DNA of 8,004 nucleotides from Bacillota bacterium (GCA_023443485.1 JAEZUH010000008.1:1-8004); one strand, 5' to 3'. Positions 1-7,200 are shown, counted from the first letter of the stretch. The notes: a model not told the origin generated them from the letters alone. Made by a program: numbers and translations.

Positions 1-6
1 TATTAT
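1..6 (+). promoter_or_regulatory. possible -10 promoter hexamer
   Basis: TATTAT lies at the window edge, about 14 nt before the first base of the aptamer's outer stem. A sigma-A-type start would then fall near position 12-14, just ahead of the riboswitch, which is where a riboswitch promoter is expected. The -35 region would be outside the window, so this rests on a six-base match in AT-rich sequence and on position only. Confidence 0.25.
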
Positions 7-16
7 TTATTCGTAA

Positions 17-93
17 AAAGCAAAACCATAGCGATGTGGTGACGCAAAACTAAAGGGTCTTAAATAGATACTATTAAGATAGCCAGTTGCCTT
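17..93 (+). promoter_or_regulatory. Cyclic di-GMP-I riboswitch aptamer (GEMM-I class)
   Basis: This aptamer senses the second messenger c-di-GMP in the nascent mRNA leader. The GEMM-I signatures are in order. GCAAAACC (20-27) leads into a hairpin of six pairs (25-30 with 35-40) closed by a GNRA tetraloop, GCGA (31-34). The conserved joiner GACGCAAA (41-48) follows. A second hairpin has stem 59-67 paired with 71-78 and one bulged A. The 3' segment ATAGCCAGTTGCC (79-91) closes the fold: AACT (48-51) pairs with AGTT (85-88), and GCAA (20-23) with TTGC (87-90) as a short P1, the two sharing bases at the junction. The match to the family consensus is strong. P1 is short, so the switch may be sensitive to competition from the terminator. 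It heads an operon that contains an EAL-domain gene, which fits c-di-GMP control. Confidence 0.92.
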
Positions 94-145
94 GTGGGAT
101 CGAAATGAATCCGCCATTGATTGGACAATAGGCAACGGCTTTTTT
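82..145 (+). terminator. Intrinsic terminator forming the riboswitch expression platform
   Basis: GCC-A-GTTGCC (82-91) pairs with GGCAACGGC (131-139), giving nine pairs with one bulged A, followed directly by six T (140-145) and then ATTT. The apical part folds further: TTGT (92-95) with ACAA (125-128), and GGAT (97-100) with ATCC (109-112). The 5' arm is the same stretch that closes the c-di-GMP aptamer, so aptamer and terminator cannot form together. Ligand-stabilised aptamer should therefore prevent termination, making an ON switch. No separate anti-terminator is needed or seen. The polarity is inferred from pairing. Confidence 0.85.
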
Positions 146-204
146 ATTTCAATTCCTTGGGATACATAACAATAACATAAACTGTTGATTGGAAACGTTT
201 TCTT

Positions 205-1026
205 GTGGATAAATACGGAACATCTGTATACAGCAAATATGTACGCAGACGTAAAGTAAGAAAGATCGTTTTCTCACTCGGTTGCATAGGCGCGGTTGGA
301 ACAATTGTTTTGGGCGTCATCGCCCTGCTTGCTAATACTGCGGGCGCGTACACTGTCTCACTAAATCGTGGAACAGCTAGTCTTAGCCTTTCAAACACTC
401 AAAGCTTTGAATCTAATTCCACTTATATCGCGGTCAATGGAATTCCCCCTCTTCACGAATATACATATTCTGCTTGGAGAGAGGAAGACGATGACTTCGC
501 TATTCTTGACAGTGAAGAAACACTAACCCCCGTCCCAACATCCGTAGGAGCAAATGTCCCTTTCTTCAAATATACGTTCTACGTTAAAAATGCCGGAGAT
601 TCATACGCCGAGTTTTCTTTATCGCTCGATATCGAAGTGGTAGGGATACCCACTAATGGGGCGCTCGATTTGAACTCCGTTTTACGCGTGATGTTCTATT
701 CTAATCGCAACCTAAGCGAGCATAACCGGGAAGTATATGCGCAGCGAAGTAATGTCAATAAAGTGACTGAAGATGGTATCACCCGCTTCGCTCCTGAACG
801 TATATCTACTCCGGCAAGCGACTACGCCGAACCTTTTATCTCTCCAAACAAGGTTCTTACTGTCAATGAAGTGGACTTTGGCCCTAGCGAAATGATTCGC
901 TACACCTTTGTCTTCTGGATTGAAGGCGAAGATCCTGATTGTGTTGGAGAACCTCCAGACAATGGTTTATCTCTTTCGGTCGTTATTAACGCGAACGAAC
1001 AAGCCTCCCCAGAGACAGAAACATAA
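205..1026 (+). CDS. Exported TasA/camelysin-like surface protein, first of three (SipW-cognate type)
   Basis: This is a 273-residue exported protein of unknown exact function, probably a cell-surface or matrix component. A basic N-terminus (KYVRRRKVRK, residues 11-20) is followed by a hydrophobic segment (about 21-46) ending LLANTAGAY. That resembles SipW-cognate signal segments, although the T-x-A-W/Y-F core is less clean than in the next two genes. The mature part is beta-rich. YTFYVKNAGDSYAEFSLSLDI (about 123-143) is typical of TasA/camelysin-like sandwich folds, and the C-terminal block FWIEGEDPD (237-245) corresponds to the LEGWD block of its two neighbours. The start is GTG: no in-frame ATG lies between it and the upstream TAA at 178-180, and GGAAA (191-195) sits 9 nt before it as a weak ribosome site. 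The 59 nt between the terminator T-tract and this start hold no other feature. Its stop overlaps the next start by 1 nt. It is shorter than the next two proteins and lacks their DxNxDG-type loop. TasA-like assignment is by pattern only. Confidence 0.75.
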   Translation: MDKYGTSVYSKYVRRRKVRKIVFSLGCIGAVGTIVLGVIALLANTAGAYTVSLNRGTASLSLSNTQSFESNSTYIAVNGIPPLHEYTYSAWREEDDDFAILDSEETLTPVPTSVGANVPFFKYTFYVKNAGDSYAEFSLSLDIEVVGIPTNGALDLNSVLRVMFYSNRNLSEHNREVYAQRSNVNKVTEDGITRFAPERISTPASDYAEPFISPNKVLTVNEVDFGPSEMIRYTFVFWIEGEDPDCVGEPPDNGLSLSVVINANEQASPETET

Positions 1027-2114
1027 TGGATAAAATCTATTTAAAACAGCGTTTTATTATTTTCGGATTAACCACCGGATTAATCTTCACTCTCGCAGGT
1101 TCACTCTGCGGGACTTTTGCTTGGTACACGTACGGGTCACGCGCCCCTATATATTACGATGGAACTTCCATTGGTAGTGGCGGATCACTCGAAATTGGTG
1201 TCGAAAGTTCAATAGTTTTGGATGATTATCAAACTTATGGTTTAACCGAAGATATATCCATTCCTGGGAAGACAATATATTGGTCGTCGAGTAGTTTCCC
1301 TGCGAGTGCGCTTCGATATGTATTATCGCATAATGACTCGGCAACCAATGAACTTCGCCCAGTGACGACAGGAAAACACAAAATCGGTGAAGCAGTCACA
1401 TTGTACAATGGCCCAGAACATCGAAAGGATCAAATCGATCCCTTGTATTTGACCGAAGTCGATGAGACTCGCTATGTCAATTTGCCACTGGTTTTCCGTT
1501 ATCGCTCCTCAGATGAAACAAATTCATATTATTCGGACTATGTTGTCTATCTCGAATCTGCGGTTCCAAATTCATTCACTAACATTAAAGAAGGCCTTCG
1601 TCTTCTATTAGATGGTCATGATGAAGAAGGAATGGCAACTCAATATCTCATTGACCCTAATGAAAATGAGAACTCAAGTCTCCCTGTTGGAGGTCCATTA
1701 GACTTAAATAGCGATGGATACTATGACACCTATTCAGGAGGAGATTTCATCGATTATGAAATTGCTTATGGCCAATTTGTCGATGATGTTATCGTTCACG
1801 ATCCTGAGGTGGAAGCGAGCGATAGTGATGTGAATCCTGCTGATCTTTCAACATTCAACGCCAAACATAAAGAAGGCACCAAAAAGCTCGATTTAGAATC
1901 TACTATTCCCGAAACATGTGAGTATATGGGTAAGCAACAATTTGTCGATCATACCCTTGCGCTTACTTATCCGGAAGAGAGTCTAGGCAACTATGCTTTT
2001 TTGAACGCTAGAATCTATTTAGAGGGATGGGATTTAAGTATCATCAACCCCAATGTTGGGGCGCTGTTCTCACTCGACTTATCATTTGAGGTTATTCTCC
2101 ATGAAGCTGAATAG
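1026..2114 (+). CDS. SipW-cognate exported protein with DxNxDG calcium-type loop, second of three
   Basis: This 362-residue exported protein is probably a surface or matrix component cleaved by the SipW-like peptidase encoded downstream. The hydrophobic segment (about 9-32) ends GTFAWYT (29-35), a close match to the SipW-cognate signal motif G-T-x-A-W/Y-F/Y. The body is acidic. Residues 226-234 read DLNSDGYYD, the spacing of an EF-hand or dockerin-like calcium loop (D-x-N-x-D-G). FNAKHKEG (277-284) and IYLEGWD (330-336) recur in the next protein, so the two are diverged paralogues. The ATG overlaps the preceding TAA by 1 nt (TAATG) and has only a poor Shine-Dalgarno sequence, so translation is probably coupled to the upstream gene. 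Its 3' end overlaps the next gene by 14 nt. It could equally be called a camelysin- or TasA-like protein. The fold is inferred; the signal segment and the paralogy are visible. Confidence 0.8.
   Translation: MDKIYLKQRFIIFGLTTGLIFTLAGSLCGTFAWYTYGSRAPIYYDGTSIGSGGSLEIGVESSIVLDDYQTYGLTEDISIPGKTIYWSSSSFPASALRYVLSHNDSATNELRPVTTGKHKIGEAVTLYNGPEHRKDQIDPLYLTEVDETRYVNLPLVFRYRSSDETNSYYSDYVVYLESAVPNSFTNIKEGLRLLLDGHDEEGMATQYLIDPNENENSSLPVGGPLDLNSDGYYDTYSGGDFIDYEIAYGQFVDDVIVHDPEVEASDSDVNPADLSTFNAKHKEGTKKLDLESTIPETCEYMGKQQFVDHTLALTYPEESLGNYAFLNARIYLEGWDLSIINPNVGALFSLDLSFEVILHEAE
2088..2091 (+). promoter_or_regulatory. Ribosome binding site that sets the start at 2101
   Basis: GAGG lies 9 nt before the ATG at 2101, inside the end of the preceding gene. 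It favours 2101 over an in-frame start at 2053. The longer reading would put 16 extra residues (MLGRCSHSTYHLRLFS) ahead of what is otherwise a clean signal segment beginning MKLNRWPIIG. Confidence 0.6.
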
Positions 2115-3201
2115 ATGGCCAATAATAGGACTATTGGTGATCACTCTTCTATGTGTGTCATCAGTCTCTCTGACTGTCGCCTGGTTTGTTGGAGCCTCTT
2201 ATTTACAAATTGCCCAGATTGACATCAAAACCAAGGAGCCAACTCTGCAACTTTCGACAGATAATGTTGATTTTAGAGACTCTCTAAGCAAACAGGATCT
2301 TCAAAAAGTTGATGATTTCAAGCCAGTCAGCAGTATCTTTTTCGAAAATTGGACATCTTTAAGAGAAGAAAAGCCAGTTTTCTATAGTGAATATAAAATT
2401 CCCACCAAAGAATACATGACTGAAACAACTGATTTAGAAGAAGCAACATTTGGTTTCTTCTCTCAAGAGATTTTTCTTAAATCAACGCAAAATGTCTATG
2501 TCTCAATGGTTCAAGATGCTGAGATGGAAGAAGATGAACTTCCACTCTTCTATCCTGATGAAATAGCTAATGATGCTATGGCGAGACGACTACATGGAAG
2601 AGAGGATTATGAAGGACTCTCAATTGAACAAATCACTCAAGGACTAAATGATGTGGTTAAATCACTTCGCGTTTCTGTTCTTGTCTTAAATAACGATGGA
2701 GAGGGAATTGATCCTAGCTCCTATCGTAATTACATCATCGATCCATACTACGACAAGACCACTTATTATGGAGGGATCCTCGATAATGATTTAAGTGGCA
2801 CTTATGATAACTACAATGGTCAAGAAGTTATGTATGGATGGGTTAATAATCCTGCAAATATTGTTTTTAATAATCCAATCGCTAGTTCTTCGGAATGCGT
2901 TGGCTTATTAACTTGTTTCAACTCCGGGCATGAAGGTGGCGTTAGAACTTTTAACGCCGCTCAATCAACGGCCAACGACTTTATCGTTACAAGTGAGCCC
3001 GCTTTAGCGCTTAATAGCCCATCATTCAGTGACATTGAATCCCCATCAGGTTTCGTCATTCCTTTGAAGGCTAATACATCTCGCCGCATTGTCTTATCTA
3101 TCTACTTAGAAGGATGGGACGCCGACAATACCAACATGACTATGTTTGGCAAATTCTTCGTCAATTTACAATTCAAAATTCTTCGGACTTGGGTTAACTA
3201 G
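2101..3201 (+). CDS. SipW-cognate exported protein with DxDxSG calcium-type loop, third of three
   Basis: This is a 366-residue exported protein, a diverged paralogue of the preceding gene product. The N-terminus MKLNRW is followed by a hydrophobic segment (about 7-30) with the SipW-cognate core LTVAWF (24-29). An acidic domain follows. YIIDP (211-215) matches YLIDP in the previous protein, and DNDLSGTYD (228-236) stands where that protein has DLNSDGYYD, keeping a D-x-D-x-S-G calcium-loop spacing. FNSGHEGG (273-280) matches FNAKHKEG. IYLEGWD (334-340) is shared exactly, followed in both by beta-strand-like sequence to the C-terminus. Cys266 and Cys272 are close enough to form a disulfide outside the cell. 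The start is chosen from the signal segment and a GAGG site; it overlaps the preceding gene by 14 nt. Function is not known; a fibre, adhesin or matrix subunit is the likely class. Confidence 0.8.
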   Translation: MKLNRWPIIGLLVITLLCVSSVSLTVAWFVGASYLQIAQIDIKTKEPTLQLSTDNVDFRDSLSKQDLQKVDDFKPVSSIFFENWTSLREEKPVFYSEYKIPTKEYMTETTDLEEATFGFFSQEIFLKSTQNVYVSMVQDAEMEEDELPLFYPDEIANDAMARRLHGREDYEGLSIEQITQGLNDVVKSLRVSVLVLNNDGEGIDPSSYRNYIIDPYYDKTTYYGGILDNDLSGTYDNYNGQEVMYGWVNNPANIVFNNPIASSSECVGLLTCFNSGHEGGVRTFNAAQSTANDFIVTSEPALALNSPSFSDIESPSGFVIPLKANTSRRIVLSIYLEGWDADNTNMTMFGKFFVNLQFKILRTWVN

Positions 3202-3206
3202 GAGGT
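3200..3206 (+). promoter_or_regulatory. Near-perfect Shine-Dalgarno for the AAA+ ATPase gene
   Basis: AGGAGGT overlaps the TAG of the preceding gene and ends 4 nt before the ATG at 3211. It is the strongest ribosome site seen in the window, while most other genes rely on overlap with their neighbour. This suggests independent initiation of the ATPase. Confidence 0.75.
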
Positions 3207-3210
3207 ATTT

Positions 3211-4749
3211 ATGGAATCATATTTTCAATATTTAGGGGCGTTCTTACCACGTTTCTTCCAACATCTATGGCAGTTTATTCTGACTATCTTTGTTTCGCCT
3301 TGGGCTGAAGTTGATAATAATTTTGGCGAGTATGGCGAAATCTTGGCGGCCTATTCCAACAATTTTGGTTTTGGGGGATGGCTGATGTTTGTCTTGTTCG
3401 CTATTTTATTTGTTGCCCTCATCGGAGCGATTGGCTTTGGCTTATTCATACTAATTAAAAAGTATGTCAAATTCGCTAAAACTGAACTCAACAAAGATGA
3501 ATTAAGAAGACAAGTCGAAAGATTGAACATTGAACTATATAACTCCGTGAGAGAAAAGGATAAAATCCTCGAACTACAAATGAAAGCTCTCGGGGGTAAA
3601 AACCTTCCTGTCTCTGAACACGGAGAAGTGGTGGATGAAGCCACTAAAACGATGGAGGAATTAGCTTCTCGTTTTCCTAAACTCACTCACGTCGACACTG
3701 AATACTATGGCAAAGATATGGAGTTACCTGATGTCGAAGGTTTAACTTTGGAACAACTCTGCTCTAATTTCCGTAACTTCGCCGCTAGCCAACTAGGTCT
3801 CTATTATAAGATTGACATCATGCGTCAATTATTCGCCGGCATTGGAGCTTCTAAATTAGTCATCCTAGAAGGTATCTCTGGTACTGGTAAAACTTCTCTT
3901 CCTTATGCTCTTGGTAAATTCTTTGGCCATGATGCTGATATTTGTTCTGTCCAACCTAACTGGAAGGACCGAAGTGAATTAATCGGTTATTACAACGAAT
4001 TTACGAAGAAATTCAACGAATCTGAATTCCTACGTGCTCTATACACGACAGTTTATCGTCGTGACCTCAATCTCATCGTTCTCGATGAAATGAACTTAGC
4101 CCGTGTCGAATACTATTTCGCTGAATTCTTATCCGTTTTGGAAATGCCTAACCCCAATGAATGGAATGTCGAACTCATTGGTAGCATTGATAAGCATGAT
4201 CCAAAACTATTAAAAGAAGGAAAATTGAAGATTCCTCAAAACGTCATGTTCTTCGGAACCGCCAATAACGATGATAGTACTTTCACCATCTCTGATAAGG
4301 TGTATGACCGTGCTATTTCCTTATTCTTTGATGATAAAGGTGTTTTCTTTGAAGCAGAAAATCAAAATTCGATGGTCATTCCTTATTCTCAAATGGCGAG
4401 ATTATATGATGAAGCTCTAGCTAAACACCCAGTTAATCCCGAAACACTTCTCAAGTTTGAGACTCTCGATAACTTTGTCATTAAGAAATTCCGCCTCGCC
4501 TTTGGTAACCGTATTTTAAAACAATTAAAGAAATTCGTTCCTATATTTGTCGCCTGTGGTGGCACTGAACTCGATGGATTCGATTTCATCTTCACCAACA
4601 AGATTTTAAAGAAGTTTGAGTCCTTGAACATCGCCTTCTTAAAGAACGAGTTAAAGGAATTGAATTCCTTACTTGATAAATTATTTGGAAAAGATACTTT
4701 CCCCATGGCCCACAACTATGTTGAAGGCTTAATTAGGATGAACTCATAA
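3211..4749 (+). CDS. Membrane-anchored McrB-like AAA+ ATPase
   Basis: This 512-residue protein joins an N-terminal membrane module to a cytoplasmic AAA+ motor. A hydrophobic or amphipathic segment (about 14-30) and a clear transmembrane helix (about 56-83) precede a basic, helical linker with coiled-coil character (about 88-127). The ATPase core has Walker A GISGTGKT (221-228), QPNWKDRSELIGYYN (248-262, a motif typical of McrB-like proteins), Walker B LIVLDEMN (288-295) followed by LARVEYYFAEFLSVLE, sensor-1 region FFGTANNDDS (347-356) and the DRA arginine motif (366-368). The C-terminal helical lid includes FGNRILKQLKKFVP. All key ATPase residues are present, so it should hydrolyse ATP. Family knowledge: McrB-like ATPases usually power McrC or DUF2357 nuclease partners, and the next gene is DUF2357-like. 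No DNA-recognition domain is visible; membrane helices take its place, which argues for an envelope role. Substrate and direction of work are unknown. Confidence 0.85.
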   Translation: MESYFQYLGAFLPRFFQHLWQFILTIFVSPWAEVDNNFGEYGEILAAYSNNFGFGGWLMFVLFAILFVALIGAIGFGLFILIKKYVKFAKTELNKDELRRQVERLNIELYNSVREKDKILELQMKALGGKNLPVSEHGEVVDEATKTMEELASRFPKLTHVDTEYYGKDMELPDVEGLTLEQLCSNFRNFAASQLGLYYKIDIMRQLFAGIGASKLVILEGISGTGKTSLPYALGKFFGHDADICSVQPNWKDRSELIGYYNEFTKKFNESEFLRALYTTVYRRDLNLIVLDEMNLARVEYYFAEFLSVLEMPNPNEWNVELIGSIDKHDPKLLKEGKLKIPQNVMFFGTANNDDSTFTISDKVYDRAISLFFDDKGVFFEAENQNSMVIPYSQMARLYDEALAKHPVNPETLLKFETLDNFVIKKFRLAFGNRILKQLKKFVPIFVACGGTELDGFDFIFTNKILKKFESLNIAFLKNELKELNSLLDKLFGKDTFPMAHNYVEGLIRMNS

Positions 4750-4751
4750 CT

Positions 4752-6362
4752 ATGCCAAAGATTTATTCAAAGTATCAGAAACTCCACCGTAAATTCATTA
4801 ATCGCACGAAAACAATGTTCGATGAAAAGAATGGACGGGAGACATTATCCGCTCTTGCTAAAGGCAAGAACTCTTATCTTCGCATGAATCGTTTTGAATC
4901 GGCATTCATGGATTTATCGTGGATTAAAGAAGTTGAAGATTGTATTCCTGAACTTGAACAAATCGTTAACAATCCTCGCCGTGTCATCGCCACAACCAGC
5001 GATGTTGTCGCGGTCGAAAAAGCGAAGAAGACTACCAATGAGTCAGTCATTCACTTAGCCAGTCATACTCAATTTGTCAAAGAGGTTAAAACGGATGGTG
5101 AAGTTATTCCAAGTAAGATTTTGAATATCTATAACGAAGACTACTATCTCATTTACGAAAATAAATTCATTGCCACTTTGATTCGTCGTTTGTTATCCTT
5201 CGTCGAAAAGCGATATCAATATATCATCAATTTTGCTCCCTTGAAGGACTCCGAAATTCTCTATGTTAAAAACAACTCAGTAATCGATGGTTGTGATGTG
5301 GAAATTGAAACTAAAGTTCGCTTCACCAAACCTAGTAGTGATGACTATAGTGAACAGAGCAAAAAGTTCCTCGTTCGTATTGAAGAAGTGCGAAAGCATC
5401 TCCGCTTCTTTGCCTATGGTGAATTCATGCGTTTACTTCGTAATGAAAGAGATGTTCGCAACCCAATTTTACAAACTAATATCATTCGTAAAAACCCCGT
5501 ATATCGCAAATGCTATCGCTTATGGGTCTTCTTAGAGAAATATATCAAGAGTGGTATCGATGTCAAAGTTGAAGAGAGGGTCTCACAATTGAGTAACAAA
5601 GATATCAAAGAGCTTAATCAAGTGCTTTTTGCTTCATTTATTTCCTTGAAAGGAAAAGATCCCAGCAATGTTCCACTTAATCAAAAAATAAAAACCTATT
5701 CCCCACATATTCTCAACAATTTAGACGAAGAAGTATATGTCTTCGGGCCATATTACGATGGACCGATTGACTTCATTCGTGTCGACCAACAATATCTCGA
5801 TTTTATTAATCGCCCAAAAAATTTAGATCCTCATCCAACAAAAGCGATAGCGGAATATTATCAAGACGATTATGAAAAAAACAAAGAGATTCGCGAAAAC
5901 GCCAAAGAGATTGAGGCTCTTAAGAAAAGAAGAGAAGCGGAAGCTCAAGCCTATTTGAAAGAAACCCAAGCTTTATTAGAAAAACAAAAACGACAAGCTC
6001 AAGAAGCTAAACGCCAAGAAGAGATTAAAGCTAAAGAAGCAGAATTAAAACGTCTAGATGACGCTCGTCAAATTCTTATGGATATGGCTAAAGAAAGTTA
6101 TTCAGACTTTTCCAACGAAGATGACGAAAAAGAAGTTACCAATATTGATGGTAAACAAGTTTTTACTCGCACAATTGAAATCCCCATGGATGAAGAACCC
6201 GTTGATGAACCAATCGATGAGAAGCCAGAAGAGACAACCTTCTATGGCCAAGCCTCAATGAAACTAGAGCAGAGTGTGGAAGTTATTACGACCACCGCCC
6301 CATCCGAAGATGATGAAGATGATGAAGCTGAAATAAAAGTGAAAAAAGATGGAAAAAAGTAA
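4752..6362 (+). CDS. DUF2357/McrC-like partner protein with coiled coil and acidic tail
   Basis: This is a 536-residue, probably cytoplasmic protein and the presumed partner of the AAA+ ATPase, starting 2 nt after its stop. The N-terminal half resembles DUF2357 proteins: NNPRRVI (73-79), HLASHTQFV (101-109), LIYENKFIATLIRRLL (133-148) and the characteristic TNIIRKNPVYRKCYRLW (242-258). In typical relatives this region is followed by a PD-(D/E)XK nuclease. Here no such motif is recognisable. The chain continues into a long Lys/Glu/Ala-rich coiled coil (about 370-447) and an Asp/Glu/Pro-rich tail (about 449-530) ending in KVKKDGKK. No signal peptide or transmembrane segment is seen. An adaptor or scaffold bound to the ATPase is the simplest reading; the coiled coil could reach other envelope or cytoskeletal parts. 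Its last 14 nt overlap the peptidase gene. The DUF2357 call is from motif memory; lack of a nuclease is by eye. Confidence 0.7.
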   Translation: MPKIYSKYQKLHRKFINRTKTMFDEKNGRETLSALAKGKNSYLRMNRFESAFMDLSWIKEVEDCIPELEQIVNNPRRVIATTSDVVAVEKAKKTTNESVIHLASHTQFVKEVKTDGEVIPSKILNIYNEDYYLIYENKFIATLIRRLLSFVEKRYQYIINFAPLKDSEILYVKNNSVIDGCDVEIETKVRFTKPSSDDYSEQSKKFLVRIEEVRKHLRFFAYGEFMRLLRNERDVRNPILQTNIIRKNPVYRKCYRLWVFLEKYIKSGIDVKVEERVSQLSNKDIKELNQVLFASFISLKGKDPSNVPLNQKIKTYSPHILNNLDEEVYVFGPYYDGPIDFIRVDQQYLDFINRPKNLDPHPTKAIAEYYQDDYEKNKEIRENAKEIEALKKRREAEAQAYLKETQALLEKQKRQAQEAKRQEEIKAKEAELKRLDDARQILMDMAKESYSDFSNEDDEKEVTNIDGKQVFTRTIEIPMDEEPVDEPIDEKPEETTFYGQASMKLEQSVEVITTTAPSEDDEDDEAEIKVKKDGKK

Positions 6363-7200
6363 CGAAAAAGTAGAGATAAAAAAGAAGAGTAAGGTCAAAA
6401 AAATCTTCAATTGGATTATTGCCAGTGTTTTTGGCTCGCTTCTAGTGGCAATCACTATTTTTAATCTTGTTAATAAATTTGCCGGAGATGGTTTTATCTT
6501 CGGATCCCAATATCCGATGGTTCTCACTGATTCGATGGAACCAGAGTATATGGTGGGCGATGTTTTGATTATTAACAAAGTTAAAAGTTATAGCGACCTA
6601 GTCGAAGAGTATCGTCTAGGCGATGATGGAGTGGAAAATACTGAAGATGACGCTATTGTCACCATTGGCTCAAGCACGACCACTCTTGTTGATGGAGCGA
6701 CAATTGATTTAACTTTTCTTTATGATATCGCCGGTATTGGGGAAGAATTTTCGGTAACCCATCGCGTAAGTAAAGTAGTGATACGAGAAGATTTGGAAGA
6801 AGGTTCGGGCAGATTCTTTTTTACCACTCACGGTATCAACACCGATAGTGAACAATGCTCAACCAATGGTGGTGATTGCACTAATCAAACTCAATCATTT
6901 GATGAAAGAAAAGTCATTGGAAGAGTTCAATCAGTTAATGGTTTTTTAACCGTTGTCTATTCCGTTTTTACCTCAACTTGGGGGCTATTAGCCTTGATAC
7001 TGATTCCCGCCATATATTTGATAATTACAAGTGTTATTGATATTGTGAAGACAATGAGTGAAAAAGAAGAGACTAGCTCTTCTAGCAATAGTGCAAACCC
7101 GGTGAAGGATGATTTGCTCAGCCAATTGTCCCCTAAAGATTTGGAAAGATTAAAAAAAGATTTGCTTAACGAATTATTAGACAAAGGAGATCACAAGTAA
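6349..7200 (+). CDS. sipW: SipW/ER-type signal peptidase I
   Basis: This membrane protease is likely to remove the signal segments of the three exported proteins encoded upstream. It has 283 residues: a basic N-terminus, TM helix 1 (about 19-41), an extracellular catalytic domain, TM helix 2 (about 208-233), and a cytoplasmic tail with an amphipathic helix (about 254-280). The serine box MVLTDSMEPEYMVGDVL (57-73) carries nucleophile Ser62. VTHRVSKV (136-143) supplies His138 as the general base where bacterial LepB enzymes use lysine, so this is the SipW/archaeal/ER class. The third box is unusual: the familiar TKGD is replaced by THGINTDSE, with Asp166 the likely acid residue. An acidic insert (about 80-130) and a Cys170/Cys177 pair make it longer than typical SipW of about 190 residues. 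Translation starts inside the preceding gene with a poor ribosome site, so it is probably coupled. Confidence 0.88.
   Translation: MEKSNEKVEIKKKSKVKKIFNWIIASVFGSLLVAITIFNLVNKFAGDGFIFGSQYPMVLTDSMEPEYMVGDVLIINKVKSYSDLVEEYRLGDDGVENTEDDAIVTIGSSTTTLVDGATIDLTFLYDIAGIGEEFSVTHRVSKVVIREDLEEGSGRFFFTTHGINTDSEQCSTNGGDCTNQTQSFDERKVIGRVQSVNGFLTVVYSVFTSTWGLLALILIPAIYLIITSVIDIVKTMSEKEETSSSSNSANPVKDDLLSQLSPKDLERLKKDLLNELLDKGDHK
7183..7190 (+). promoter_or_regulatory. Ribosome binding site for the EAL-domain gene
   Basis: AAAGGAGA lies 9 nt before the ATG at 7200, within the end of the peptidase gene. It supports that start even though the ATG shares its first base with the preceding TAA. Confidence 0.65.

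Noticed and set aside
105..131. Tiny leader ORF (ATG to TAG, eight residues) in the terminator loop
   Set aside because: It has no ribosome site and lies entirely within the terminator hairpin, so it is a chance reading frame.
144..398. Reverse-strand reading frame across the leader and first gene
   Set aside because: It is antisense to the terminator-to-gene leader and a well-supported exported protein, has no recognisable domain and no supporting neighbours. The other minus-strand frames (1147-1344, 3351-3686, 4389-4715, 6264-6578, 6957-7184) were rejected for the same reasons.
2053..2100. Upstream extension of the third exported protein by 16 residues
   Set aside because: It would start deep within the preceding gene and place an unhelpful polar stretch ahead of the signal segment. 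The ATG at 2101 has GAGG 9 nt upstream and gives a normal signal start.
5287..5535. Short plus-strand reading frame inside the DUF2357-like gene
   Set aside because: It is out of frame with a long gene with clear family motifs, lacks its own ribosome site and shows no domain. The frame at 6058-6261 was rejected likewise.
3211..6362. A McrBC-type restriction or anti-phage system
   Set aside because: The ATPase core is McrB-like, but no DNA-recognition domain or PD-(D/E)XK nuclease is visible. The ATPase carries membrane segments, and both genes lie in the middle of a c-di-GMP-controlled export operon. Kept only as an alternative to test by fold search.
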